DNA of 64,000 nucleotides from Fibrobacter succinogenes (lineage in GTDB: Bacteria > Fibrobacterota > Fibrobacteria > Fibrobacterales > Fibrobacteraceae): the NCBI GenBank assembly GCA_902794535.1, contig CADBHQ010000006.1:62001-126000 (forward strand). The letters are read 5' to 3'. Made by a program: the position numbers and the translations under genes. The notes under the pieces were generated by a model. That model did no database searches. It worked only from the letters and a program-made list of their open reading frames with translations, and was not told the origin of the DNA. Positions 8,420-17,651 of this stretch are shown in pieces. Each line of letters begins with the position of its first letter. Position 1 is the first letter of the stretch.

Positions 8420-9829
8420 ATGACCGAAGTCGAAGAACAGGAAGAATACGAAGTACGCATCGGGGCGTTCAATGGCCCAATGGACTTGCTCGTGTATCTT
8501 GTCCAGAAGAAGGAAGTTCCTCTGGAGCAGATTTCGATTGCAGAAATTGCGGACCAGTTCTTAAAGTGGGTGAACGAGTACGAGGGCACCGACCTGTCGA
8601 AGGCGGGTGATTTCTTGTACATGGCGAGCCGCCTGATGGCCTTAAAGGTGCAGGAACTTTTGCCTGCCGAACAGCGCGACCCCGAGATGGAAGCGGAATA
8701 CAACGAAGACCGTGAACAGCTCATGAAGGAAATGCTGGAATACCAGCGCTTTAAGCAAGTCGCGAGCGGGCTGCAAGAAATGGAAAGCGAGAACTTCGGT
8801 ACGTATTCCCGCGGGCGCCTGGAAAAGACGCAGACCGACGAAGAGACTTTGGCCGACGCAAACATTTGGCAGCTTTTCCGCGCCTACCAAAAGAGCCTGA
8901 AGACCAAGATTTCGGAAACGATTCACCATATTGAACTTGACTACGTGACCATTCAGGACCGTCAGCAGGCGATCAACAATTATCTTGCGGTGAATGGCCG
9001 CGCCCTGTTCGAAGACTTGCTCGACAACGATTCACACCCGATTGTGGCGGCAGTGACCTTCATGGCCATGCTCGAGATGATCAAGACGGACGAAATCGTG
9101 TTCCGCCAGAGCGAACTGTTTGGCCCAATTTGGATTTACCGCAAGAAGAATAACGCCGACTACGCCGAAGAAATGGCGCACGAGACCGTGTTCTTCAGCA
9201 AGGATCCGGACGTGAAGCCGGGCCTTGTGGAAGCGATTCGCAACCAGGCGATTGCTCGCTCCAAGGAACAGACCGTGGGCGACTTGGCCGCAGTGATGCG
9301 CGAAGCCGTGCTGTGGACGGAACGCGGACGGAACGTGAGCGAAGACGATTTGAACGCCATGCTCGAAGGTCGCGAAGACTTGAGCGAAGTGCAAGAAAAC
9401 CCGTTCGCCGAGATGATGAAGGAAGACGAGGCGACGGAAAACGCACAGGCTCCGGTAGAGAACGCACCGGTTGAAAGCGTCACGCCTGCAGAAGGAACCG
9501 CGTCGGTTGTTGAATCTGCGCCCGAAACAAGCGCGCCCGTCGAAGAAACCGTCGCACCCGTTGAAGAAACGCCGGTGGAAGAGATTGCTTCGCCAGAGGC
9601 TCGCAATGACGTGAACGAAGAACCTGTCAACGCCCCGGTTGAGCCTGTCGAAGAGACTCCGGCTGAAGAGCCGCAGCCGTCGGACAACATGACGGACGAA
9701 GAATTCGAAGCATTCATGAAAAAAGCCCAGGCGTTCTATGACACCCAGGCTTCTGAAAATTCAGATAATTCTGACGACTCCGATGATGACGATTTTCCGT
9801 CTATCGAAGTCCATTCCGGCGATAACTAA
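8420..9829 (+). CDS. scpA: Segregation and condensation protein A with long acidic tail
   Basis: Kleisin subunit that should bridge SMC heads in chromosome condensation. The N-terminal kleisin part (VRIGAFNGPMDLLVYLVQ, then a helical stretch with DFLYMASRLMALK) and a C-terminal winged-helix-like part (about 195-245) match ScpA. The protein is 469 residues, while ScpA is usually near 250. The surplus is a Glu/Pro/Ala/Val low-complexity tail from about residue 330, with repeats such as APVEETVAPVEETPVEE, ending in a Ser/Asp run. The partner gene scpB is not in the window. The stop codon abuts that of the convergent Zn-protease gene with no base between them. Confidence 0.9.
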   Translation: MTEVEEQEEYEVRIGAFNGPMDLLVYLVQKKEVPLEQISIAEIADQFLKWVNEYEGTDLSKAGDFLYMASRLMALKVQELLPAEQRDPEMEAEYNEDREQLMKEMLEYQRFKQVASGLQEMESENFGTYSRGRLEKTQTDEETLADANIWQLFRAYQKSLKTKISETIHHIELDYVTIQDRQQAINNYLAVNGRALFEDLLDNDSHPIVAAVTFMAMLEMIKTDEIVFRQSELFGPIWIYRKKNNADYAEEMAHETVFFSKDPDVKPGLVEAIRNQAIARSKEQTVGDLAAVMREAVLWTERGRNVSEDDLNAMLEGREDLSEVQENPFAEMMKEDEATENAQAPVENAPVESVTPAEGTASVVESAPETSAPVEETVAPVEETPVEEIASPEARNDVNEEPVNAPVEPVEETPAEEPQPSDNMTDEEFEAFMKKAQAFYDTQASENSDNSDDSDDDDFPSIEVHSGDN

Positions 9830-10543
9830 TCAGTCTCGCCGACCACCGATAAGTCCGGCTCGGTACGCCCAATAAAGCAACTGCATAATGGAACCGATTG
9901 CGGCTGCCACGTAGGTAAGCCCTGCGGCAAACAGCACTCCCGAAACCGTATTGTATTCGCGGCCCTGCGCCACGATATCGAGGCGAGCAAGCACCTTCTT
10001 GGCGCGGGAAGAAGCATCAAATTCTACCGGCACGGTCACCAGCGTAAAGAGCGTTGCGATACCGAACAGCACCACGCCTGCAACAGCGAGGGAATAACCG
10101 AGCGCACGGCCCGCACTCATGAGCACGATGCCGAGAATCACAAGCCACGGACCGAGATTAGAGCCCAAGTTTGCAGCAGGCACAATGAACGAACGCAGCC
10201 ACAGCGGGAAATATCCCTGCGCATGCTGAATGGCGTGGCCCACTTCGTGAGCGGCAACGCCCGCGGCAGACGCATTGCGGCCGTTATAGACTTCAGGCGA
10301 CAAGTTCAGAGTCTTGTTCAGCGGATTGTAATGGTCCGACAGGAATCCGTGATGCTGCAGGACCTTCACGTCGGTAATGCCCGCATCCATGAGAATCGCC
10401 TTCGCGACATCGGCACCGGTAAGGCCGCTAGAAATGCCGACCTTCTGGCCAGCGTTAAAACGAGATTTGACCATCCAAGAAACACTACCCGAAAGGGCTA
10501 GTGTGACCAGGAGAATCGTCATATATAAAGGATCAAACATCAT
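9830..10543 (-). CDS. YugP-like membrane zinc metallopeptidase
   Basis: A 237-residue membrane protein of the Zn_peptidase_2 (YugP) family. The HEXXH motif is present as AAHEVGHAIQHA. An N-terminal membrane segment precedes it, and at least three hydrophobic segments follow (around LGPWLVILGIVLM, SLAVAGVVLFGIATLF and the C-terminal FAAGLTYVAAAI), so the active site is at the membrane. The physiological substrate of the family is not known. Two ATGs lie side by side (10543 and 10540). AGAGG at good distance favours 10543, and the longer open frame to 10585 has no ribosome binding site. It is the last gene before convergent scpA. Confidence 0.85.
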   Translation of the reverse strand: MMFDPLYMTILLVTLALSGSVSWMVKSRFNAGQKVGISSGLTGADVAKAILMDAGITDVKVLQHHGFLSDHYNPLNKTLNLSPEVYNGRNASAAGVAAHEVGHAIQHAQGYFPLWLRSFIVPAANLGSNLGPWLVILGIVLMSAGRALGYSLAVAGVVLFGIATLFTLVTVPVEFDASSRAKKVLARLDIVAQGREYNTVSGVLFAAGLTYVAAAIGSIMQLLYWAYRAGLIGGRRD

Positions 10544-10590
10544 ATTGTTACCTCTAACCGCAATATACAAAAATGCAGGCAGCAAAGCGC

Positions 10591-11781
10591 CTACATATCG
10601 CCAGTCTTCAGCTTGCTGCCGTCGCGGAGGTTTGTAAGCACTAGCCCGAGCAACAGGTAGAATACCGCCTGCATAGCGAGCGGCAGCAACAGCGACGCGG
10701 CATCGTAAATGTCGGCACCACGCTGCTCAATGGCAAGCCAAGCCGGAATGGCAAACGTCGAAGGTAGCAGGCAAGAGAATCCCTTCATCCACGCCGGAAT
10801 CAGTTCGGTGGGCCAGCTAAAGTTCGAAAGGAACAGAATCGGGATGCTCATGTACAGGAACAGCTGCATGCTCGTTTCGCGGCGCAGGAATACCTGCGAA
10901 AGCACCATCCCGAAATTGATGACCGAGAACAGGAACACGATCGCAAAGGCCACCATCGGCAAAATTTCGCCGCGGCGCGGAAAGTCGAACACGTTGTAGA
11001 CGACAAAGTGGTAGAACAGGATAAAGCTGCAATAATGCAAGAAGTACGCAAGCGAGCGGCCAAAGTAGCGGTAAGGCATCAGATCGTTTTCGACGGAGCT
11101 GTCACGCTGCAATTTGCGGAACTTGCGGTGAGCACGAGCTCCGCCCAGAATGCAAATGCCAATCACCAGCGTCTGCTGCAAAATCAGCACCAACACGCTC
11201 GGCACCACATAGTTCGAATAGCTACCCGTATTGTTGTACATGGTCTGCACGCTGATGGGAATCGGGTCGCGCATGGCAATAGCCTTTGCGGCCGGCACCT
11301 TTTTGCCTAAAGCAATCCGCTTGACTTTTGTAGTCGCGCCCACCGTGAGCGCACAAGTGGTAAAAGCCGTTCCGATGTTGCCGTGGAGCATCACGTAGGC
11401 ACCGTGCGTGAACACGTTCACATTCGTCTTGCCGCCGTTACGGAGCGTTTTCTCCATGTCTTTGGGAATCACCATGAAGCCATATATTTTTTCTTCGGCC
11501 ATGGCCTGCTCCGCTTCGCGGATATCCGAAAACACGTAGCGCACATCGATTTGCTGGGCTGCGGCAGACATCTGCGTGAGTTCGCGCGACATGACCGTAT
11601 GGTCAAGATCCACCACAGCCACAGGCACATCTGTAGCAGTCTGTTTCATGTACGGCGTCGGATAATAGAAGGCGTAAAGCACTCCCGCCACCACCAGCAA
11701 CAGCACCGCCGCAGGGTCGGTGTAGAAAAGTTTCCATTCTGCAAACGCCACCTTGAAAAGTCGCTTAAAGAGGTCAATCAT
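10591..11781 (-). CDS. ABC-2 type transporter permease (second of pair)
   Basis: A 396-residue inner-membrane permease of the YbhS/YbhR and YhiI-linked type. One N-terminal membrane segment (about 18-36) is followed by a large periplasmic domain with VPVAVVDLDHTVMSREL, then a block of five or six membrane segments in the C-terminal half. The start at 11781 has GGAGG five bases ahead and overlaps the end of the upstream paralogous permease by eight bases, so the two are translationally coupled. The pair likely forms a heterodimer exporting a small molecule through the HlyD and TolC-like partners encoded upstream. No ATPase is in the operon. Confidence 0.85.
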   Translation of the reverse strand: MIDLFKRLFKVAFAEWKLFYTDPAAVLLLVVAGVLYAFYYPTPYMKQTATDVPVAVVDLDHTVMSRELTQMSAAAQQIDVRYVFSDIREAEQAMAEEKIYGFMVIPKDMEKTLRNGGKTNVNVFTHGAYVMLHGNIGTAFTTCALTVGATTKVKRIALGKKVPAAKAIAMRDPIPISVQTMYNNTGSYSNYVVPSVLVLILQQTLVIGICILGGARAHRKFRKLQRDSSVENDLMPYRYFGRSLAYFLHYCSFILFYHFVVYNVFDFPRRGEILPMVAFAIVFLFSVINFGMVLSQVFLRRETSMQLFLYMSIPILFLSNFSWPTELIPAWMKGFSCLLPSTFAIPAWLAIEQRGADIYDAASLLLPLAMQAVFYLLLGLVLTNLRDGSKLKTGDM

Positions 11782-13039
11782 TTTTGCCTCCTTTATGCAT
11801 TTTTCTTTTGGCAATTTCAGATGCGACCGCCTTGCGAATGCTTAAGTCCGAATAGACTGCGTCAGCAACATTCTTCAGTTTATCCTTCAGGTGCAACTTT
11901 TCGCGGGCTTCCCAGTCCGCCTCTTTTTCTTCGGCGACTTTCCAGCGCAACATCAAAAGCTTGGCAGCCAGCAAATGCCAGAACAGCGCCATGAACAAAA
12001 GCACCACAATAGATTCCCAGGCGTGAGCCTTGCCGACCGAGCCCAAGAGCATGGTAGACTGCACTTTTAAAATATGCGTGAGCGGAAGCAGGAATGCAAA
12101 GCCGCGCACAACAAGTGGCATTGCCATCACAGGGAATGTCTGGCCCGCAAACGCAAACGCGGGGCCGGCGATAACGCCCGCCACGCTCGAAGACATACGC
12201 ATGTTACCCGTGATGCCCACAAAGGCGGCTCCCGCGCCAGAACAGGCGAGAATCATCGCCAACTGCCCGGCAGACACCACCACAAATTCATCGAAAGTCA
12301 TCGGGGTAAGCGCTCGGCGAGCATACGCATACACCACCATCATCGAAATCCACTGAATCACGACCAGCGGCAAAACCGTCGCAGCACCAAGCACCACGCG
12401 CGAGCCGCCCGCCGCCTTTAAGAATTCGCGGACGCGGTGATCGCGGAACGGGAAACTGAACAGGTACACCGCCGCTAAAATTCCAGCCAGATGGAAAATC
12501 GCAGTCACAAGCCCGAGCCCCAAAAAGCCCTGGTAGTTACCGCTATTGTTGCTGACCGACTTGAGCTCCACATGAATCGGGTCGTCCATCTGCTTGGTAA
12601 ACAGGTCGGCACCAATCGCCGAAATCACCGAGCGGATTTCCTTGACCGCAAACGTGTTCGTGAGGTAATTCTGGCCGCTCGAATACACCGGAATCACAGG
12701 CGTTTCAAGCCGGAGCGCCCGACGTTCCATGTCGAACGGGAGCACAACGAACGCCTGCAAGTCGCCTCGAATTACCGCATGTTCGCATTCGCTACGGTCA
12801 TTGCATTCCACCGCGACTTCGAGCACGGGGTCTGCACGCAACGCCATCTCGACTTTATCGGCCAGCTGCGAACGGTCCTGCTTTAAAAGGCCAATCGGCA
12901 CATGCTGAATGATTTCGGCCGAAAAGAAATTCACCATAAAGACCGATGTCACCACCGGCAAAACCAGGAGCACCAGCCACAACACGATATTGTGACTGAT
13001 ATAGATTTTGCGAATCGCCCTTAAAACATCAAGGAACAC
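11774..13039 (-). CDS. ABC-2 type transporter permease (first of pair)
   Basis: A 421-residue paralog of the next gene with the same plan: N-terminal membrane segment (IVLWLVLLVLPVVTSVFM), periplasmic domain beginning around IQHVPIGLLKQDRSQLADK, then several membrane segments (about 190-370), and a charged, coiled cytoplasmic C-terminus rich in Lys and Glu. It starts with GTG at 13039, ten bases after the HlyD gene, with AAGG ahead. The C-terminal charged tail is longer than in its partner. It probably forms the inner-membrane channel with that partner. A drug or metabolite export role is inferred from the family. Confidence 0.83.
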   Translation of the reverse strand: MFLDVLRAIRKIYISHNIVLWLVLLVLPVVTSVFMVNFFSAEIIQHVPIGLLKQDRSQLADKVEMALRADPVLEVAVECNDRSECEHAVIRGDLQAFVVLPFDMERRALRLETPVIPVYSSGQNYLTNTFAVKEIRSVISAIGADLFTKQMDDPIHVELKSVSNNSGNYQGFLGLGLVTAIFHLAGILAAVYLFSFPFRDHRVREFLKAAGGSRVVLGAATVLPLVVIQWISMMVVYAYARRALTPMTFDEFVVVSAGQLAMILACSGAGAAFVGITGNMRMSSSVAGVIAGPAFAFAGQTFPVMAMPLVVRGFAFLLPLTHILKVQSTMLLGSVGKAHAWESIVVLLFMALFWHLLAAKLLMLRWKVAEEKEADWEAREKLHLKDKLKNVADAVYSDLSIRKAVASEIAKRKMHKGGKND

Positions 13040-13049
13040 GATTACGACC

Positions 13050-14048
13050 TTACTGAATCTGTTCCACCGGGAAAAGCACGCTCATGCCAGGGCGCAGATT
13101 TTCGATTTTTGCCTTCGGGCGCAGGCGCACTTCAAAGCTCTTGAGGTCAAAGCCACCGCTTTCCTTAGAGCTACGCCAAGTGGCGTAATCGCCCACCGAG
13201 GCAATGTAGCTGACTTCCATTTCCACATTCTTGTCAAGCGCCGGAATGAACATGCTGAAGGTTTTGCCCTTGGACACATTCTTGAGCAAGTCTTCACGCA
13301 GGTGGAATACCGCCCAAGAATCGTCGAGGTCGGTAATAGCGACAACCGGCATGCCAGAGCCTACGACTTCGCCCTCTTCGACCAGCTTCACGGAGACTTC
13401 GCCTGCGATGGGGGCGCGAATTTTCGTTTCTTCGAGGTATGCGTCGACCTCGGCGTTGGCGCCCTTCGCTTGCATCACGAGTGCGTTTGCGGCAGCCTTG
13501 TCTTCGCTGCGGGCGCCGGCGAGGGCCTGTTCATACTGGGCCTTGGCGGCGTCGGCGGCAGACTGGGACGCCTTCATCTGGGTTTCAGCTTCATCGCGCT
13601 TCTGGAGCGGCAGCACGCCTTCGTTATAAAGCTTTTGCACACGGTCGTAAGTATTCTTCGCGAGGTTCGCCGCATCCTGGGCGCGCGAGGCCATCGCCTT
13701 GAGGGCCGTAATGTCTTCGGAGCGGGCGCCGTTTTTAGCCTTATTCGCCTGGGCGCGGGCAGCACCTAAAGCGCCCTGCGCCTGCATCTTTTTGGCTTCA
13801 ATTTCAGGGCTGCTGATGATTGCCACGATAGCATTCTTTTCGACCATGTCGCCTTCGCGGAAGAACAGCTGTTCCACGCGACCGGGAACTTTACCCGCCA
13901 CCAACACGCGGCGAGCTTCCATCTGGCCCTGCAAATAAGCATCGCGGGGTTCCGTCGCAAATTTCTGCAACGTGATAATTCCAAGAACGATCAAGGCAAT
14001 CAACGCCAAGACGACCAAAGTTTTTCCAATCACTTTCAAGACGTTCAT
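13050..14048 (-). CDS. HlyD/YbhG-family periplasmic adaptor (membrane fusion protein)
   Basis: A 332-residue adaptor that should join the inner-membrane permeases to the TolC-like channel. An N-terminal anchor (VIGKTLVVLALIALIVLGII) is followed by a lipoyl-like half (GKVPGRVEQLFFREGDMVEK), a long Ala-rich alpha-helical hairpin (about 85-200), the second lipoyl half (APIAGEVSVKLVEEGEVV) and a beta barrel. The sequence order is typical of EmrA/YbhG. The ATG is preceded by GGAG. It sits 21 bases after the TolC-like gene and 10 before the first permease, which fits one operon. Confidence 0.9.
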   Translation of the reverse strand: MNVLKVIGKTLVVLALIALIVLGIITLQKFATEPRDAYLQGQMEARRVLVAGKVPGRVEQLFFREGDMVEKNAIVAIISSPEIEAKKMQAQGALGAARAQANKAKNGARSEDITALKAMASRAQDAANLAKNTYDRVQKLYNEGVLPLQKRDEAETQMKASQSAADAAKAQYEQALAGARSEDKAAANALVMQAKGANAEVDAYLEETKIRAPIAGEVSVKLVEEGEVVGSGMPVVAITDLDDSWAVFHLREDLLKNVSKGKTFSMFIPALDKNVEMEVSYIASVGDYATWRSSKESGGFDLKSFEVRLRPKAKIENLRPGMSVLFPVEQIQ

Positions 14049-14069
14049 TCTTTTTCTCCATTTCTAAAA

Positions 14070-15824
14070 TCAGTTTGCGGGAGCAGCAGACGAGTCTACC
14101 GGAGTAGTCGCGGCGGAATCAGCCGCTGTAGATTGCTTCACCCCTGCGGGGTTCGCAATGACGTTGGTAGAGTCGCTTGCAACCGGTGCAGCAGCGGGAA
14201 CAACAACAGGGTCGGCGGGCTTCGGTTCTTCAGCCTTTGCCTCTTCAACCGGCTTTACGTTCTTGAGCATTTCGCCCGCATTTACCACTTCACCGCTCGC
14301 TTCCAAAAGTCCAAGCCAAGCAACCACGGCATCGTAATGCGCCTTCAAGTCTGCCACCTGCAAGCGCGAAAGCGCCAATTCGGCATCCACGACATCGAGG
14401 CCTGTCGCAAGACCCGCTTCATAAGCCAAGGTCTGGCTACGGTGCGCTTCTTCGGCCAATTCACGAGTTTTCTTCAAGCTTTCCAAGCGGCTCTTGGCAT
14501 GTTCCATTTCACGCCAACGCTTTTCCACAAGCAAACCAATGTTATCCATGGTCTGCTCTTCCATGCTTGCAAGCGAACGGTCAAGAGCCTTGGCGTTGCT
14601 CACCTTGGAACGCGTTTCGCCACCCTTGAACAAGTCCCACTGCATCTTGGCACCCACAGCCCAATCCGGTTCCAGGAGCGTCAAGTCGCGAGTATAAAGT
14701 TCCTTGTAGGCAAAGAGCGCCACCGTCGGGAAATAATCGGCGCGGGCAGCGCTCACCGCATCTTGACTACGCTTGCGTTCGGTGCGCAACTGGCGCAGAC
14801 CCGGGTGTCTATCCATCGCAAGCTGCTTGAATTCTTCCATAGCCAAAGTCTGTTCCGGCGCCATGACAGGCGTAACAGCAGTCAAATTCGTATCCGTATG
14901 CAAAAGGCTTGCAAGCGCAAGGCGTGCAAGAGTCTGATCGCGGTAAGAATCTTCAAGAGCATTCTCGGCTTCGGCTAAAGCCACTTCGGCGCGCAGGCGT
15001 TCGGCCTTGCTAATCTGGCCACCCTCTTCCAATTTCTTGGAACGGGCTAAATGTTCTTCCAAGTTTTTCTTGGTGCTTTCACGGAGTACCGACAACTCTT
15101 CGGCCAAGCGAAGCGTAAAGTACTTGGTAGCCACATCCATCAAGATGGTATTCTGCGCCATGTCGAACGCCGCCTTCTTGGCATTCACGTTTTCCTTGGC
15201 GGCATCATAAGCGGAATAAATCTTAAGGCCCGTAAAAATAGGCCAAATGGCAGTCAAGCGAGCATTAAAGAAAACGTCGTCCTGCACCTTCATGCGGAAA
15301 TCGGCATCATCAATTTGAGCTTTTGCCGCATCCAGCTGTTGTTTACTATCAGCCGCATACTTGTCAGCCGTCTGTTGAGCTATTTCTTGTGCAGAGCCAC
15401 CTACACGATCTTGGGCAAACGCTTTAGCCTGGGCTTCCGTCATGCCATTGGCTAAGGCACCATTATAAGCCTGCTCATAACCGGCCTGGGCCTTGTTGTA
15501 GGCATCGATGTATGCCTTGGAATAAACTGCCGCCGGACCAACCGAAGAAAGCCCTCCAGCAAGTCCACTCATGGCCTGTTGAATTTCACCCAAGTCAATA
15601 TAAATCGGGTCGTTGATTTTGGTGACACTTGCCGTAAGCGAAAGTTGCGGCATAAAACGGGAACGGGCCTCGGTCTGACCACTTTCGGCCATATCCACTT
15701 TGGCCTTTTCAGCCTTAATCTGCGAATTGTTCGCCTTTGCCATCGCAATCGCATCCGATAGCGAAATGGGCGCGGCAAAAACGGCAGCACTCGCTGCAAT
15801 ACCCAAAAACAAACTCTTTTTCAT
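14070..15824 (-). CDS. TolC-like outer-membrane efflux protein with Pro/Ala tail
   Basis: A 584-residue outer-membrane channel candidate. A signal peptide (MKKSLFLGIAASAAVFAAP) leads into the repeated TolC architecture: SLSDAIAMAKANN at the start of the first repeat and a matching second half with LRTERKRSQDAVSAARADYFPTV. The long coiled stretch around residues 90-180 is larger than in E. coli TolC. The last 65 residues are a low-complexity Ala/Pro/Ser/Thr tail with no TolC homology. First gene of the operon with HlyD and two ABC-2 permeases. The 89-base gap upstream contains the terminator of the lamin-tail gene. Confidence 0.87.
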   Translation of the reverse strand: MKKSLFLGIAASAAVFAAPISLSDAIAMAKANNSQIKAEKAKVDMAESGQTEARSRFMPQLSLTASVTKINDPIYIDLGEIQQAMSGLAGGLSSVGPAAVYSKAYIDAYNKAQAGYEQAYNGALANGMTEAQAKAFAQDRVGGSAQEIAQQTADKYAADSKQQLDAAKAQIDDADFRMKVQDDVFFNARLTAIWPIFTGLKIYSAYDAAKENVNAKKAAFDMAQNTILMDVATKYFTLRLAEELSVLRESTKKNLEEHLARSKKLEEGGQISKAERLRAEVALAEAENALEDSYRDQTLARLALASLLHTDTNLTAVTPVMAPEQTLAMEEFKQLAMDRHPGLRQLRTERKRSQDAVSAARADYFPTVALFAYKELYTRDLTLLEPDWAVGAKMQWDLFKGGETRSKVSNAKALDRSLASMEEQTMDNIGLLVEKRWREMEHAKSRLESLKKTRELAEEAHRSQTLAYEAGLATGLDVVDAELALSRLQVADLKAHYDAVVAWLGLLEASGEVVNAGEMLKNVKPVEEAKAEEPKPADPVVVPAAAPVASDSTNVIANPAGVKQSTAADSAATTPVDSSAAPAN

Positions 15825-15854
15825 AACGCCATAAAAATAAATTTTTCCATACAG

Positions 15855-15875
15855 AAAAACCGCCCCAAAGGGGCG
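15855..15875 (-). terminator. Rho-independent terminator of the lamin-tail gene
   Basis: CGCCCC (15861-15866), AAA loop, GGGGCG (15870-15875). On the minus strand the stem is followed by GTTTTTCTG. It separates the DUF4956-to-lamin-tail operon from the downstream exporter operon. Confidence 0.75.
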
Positions 15876-15913
15876 ATTTTCTTACTTTTTTCAAGATTTT
15901 TGTTACAAGATTA

Positions 15914-17620
15914 TTATTTACCCGGAGTCGGCTTGTCAACTGTCCAAGCTGCAGCCTCATAACCCATCGTGGTAAAGTCCTTACGCTGCAAGCTATAGCC
16001 GTAGCCGTCCGCGCGCTTGTAGTCAATACCGTTGCCGCTCCAGTTATCGCTATAGAGCGTTGCATCGGACCAATCGTAGTACCACTGGCTATTAAGCGGA
16101 TTGCTTACATCGTTCTGGAAGAAATAGGGCTTCTTGACAGCAATCATTTCACCGCGGTTAGAAAGCTTACCACTGTAGAAGCTGATCAACACGGATGCAT
16201 CGATTGCATAACGCTTTCTCATGCCTTCTTCACCATAAGCAGCCTTCAGGGAATCCGGGAATAAAACAACGAGTCCGCCAGCCGGAATCACATCGGTCGC
16301 AGAAAATTCAAAGTTGATACCTTCAATCTTCCAGCCTCTATTTCCGCTTGTCAATTTTTCATACGGAGTAATGGCCACTTCAGAAACGTTCTTGAGTTCC
16401 AAGAATTCGGCATCGTTAAGGTCATCTTCATTCGGGTGGTAATTGATTTCGGTAATCACCAAAGAACCAATATAGAGTGTAGAGTTCGGTTCACCCGGAG
16501 TAGCTGCAACCAAAGCACCCTGGGCCGTAGAGCCATCGCTCAAGTCCACCACACCGCTCGAAAGCTTACTAGACGGCAAGAGCAAGCTGGATTCATCACC
16601 TTCGGTAGCACCATACAGGTAGTAAGAACCACCGATATCGCTCACAATCAGTTCCGTCGGTTCGCCATCGGAATTCACGAAGTCAGTCGTTGCATTCAAG
16701 ACAAGGTAACCCTTTGCAGGAACCGTACCGGCCTTAATCGTGAGCTTTTCCTTACGAATCTTGGATTCAAAAATCCAACCGGTCACATCGACAGCTTCAG
16801 CACCTGCGTTATAGAGTTCCACCCACGCATCGGTGCCCGTACCCGTCGGCATGATTTCGTTCAAACGAATATTCGAAGTCGTGAGCCATTCGTCGTTGCC
16901 CACACCCGGATTACCGTTCATAATCTTGCTTGCACCCCAAGAGGTAGCCTGGGCAGCGTTTCCGCCCTTGTACACGAGCGTACGGCCCTTACCATTAGCC
17001 AGAGACGGCCAAGGCGGTTCCATACTGTAAGAGCAGCTCACGTCACCTTCACCCGTCAACTTCACGTCAATCACATCACCTTCGTTCGAAAGTTTTGCAA
17101 CTGCTCCCGTCTTCGGATCATTATCCCACGGACCATAGAGCTTACCCTGGAAATCGGGATAAGTCTGCATGAACAAAGCCTTGTCGTTGGTCACGACAAT
17201 GTATTCACCCTTCTTAAGGGGTTCATTCGGGAACGTAAAGGAAATAGCACCATCCAAACGCATACCCGAAGCGAGCATGCTAGCGATATCCGGACCACTC
17301 TGGATTGTCACTTCAACCCATTCCAAGGCAGAACCATCGTCTGCATTGTACATGATTTCGGTAATCGCCATCTGGGTCACAGATTCATCTACGACAGACG
17401 AAGAGGAAACCCCAGGAACCGGTGTAGAATTACCATCACTGCTCGAAGAACCGGTAACAGGAACATCTCCAGACGAACCCGGAATCGTGCCATTTTCCGA
17501 AGACGACGAAAGCGTCGGATCGCTAGGATCAGGCTCTGAAGATTTGTCACTGGAGCAAGAGGTGGCAAGGACCATTGCGGTCACAGCCGAACCTGCCAAA
17601 AGAATTTTTTTGATATCCAT
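15914..17620 (-). CDS. Lipoprotein with three lamin-tail domains
   Basis: A 568-residue lipoprotein. The signal ends in ATSC, then comes a Ser/Pro-rich linker of about 70 residues with SSSS runs, typical of Fibrobacter exported proteins. Three lamin-tail (LTD) modules follow: one begins at MAITEIMYNADDGS, one at IRLNEIMPTGTGTDAWVEL and one at LVITEINYHPNEDDL. LTD modules are immunoglobulin-like and in bacteria often accompany CotH kinases or nucleases, but neither is present here. The C-terminal WTVDKPTPGK resembles the usual end of an LTD module. It is the last gene of the VTC operon, 31 bases after the polymerase gene. The start at 17620 gives a signal peptide and has GAGG ahead; the frame is open to 17773. 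A surface ligand-binding or cargo role is inferred. Confidence 0.8.
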   Translation of the reverse strand: MDIKKILLAGSAVTAMVLATSCSSDKSSEPDPSDPTLSSSSENGTIPGSSGDVPVTGSSSSDGNSTPVPGVSSSSVVDESVTQMAITEIMYNADDGSALEWVEVTIQSGPDIASMLASGMRLDGAISFTFPNEPLKKGEYIVVTNDKALFMQTYPDFQGKLYGPWDNDPKTGAVAKLSNEGDVIDVKLTGEGDVSCSYSMEPPWPSLANGKGRTLVYKGGNAAQATSWGASKIMNGNPGVGNDEWLTTSNIRLNEIMPTGTGTDAWVELYNAGAEAVDVTGWIFESKIRKEKLTIKAGTVPAKGYLVLNATTDFVNSDGEPTELIVSDIGGSYYLYGATEGDESSLLLPSSKLSSGVVDLSDGSTAQGALVAATPGEPNSTLYIGSLVITEINYHPNEDDLNDAEFLELKNVSEVAITPYEKLTSGNRGWKIEGINFEFSATDVIPAGGLVVLFPDSLKAAYGEEGMRKRYAIDASVLISFYSGKLSNRGEMIAVKKPYFFQNDVSNPLNSQWYYDWSDATLYSDNWSGNGIDYKRADGYGYSLQRKDFTTMGYEAAAWTVDKPTPGK

Positions 17621-17651
17621 AGAGGTATCCTCGCAAAAACTTTCTTCTATT

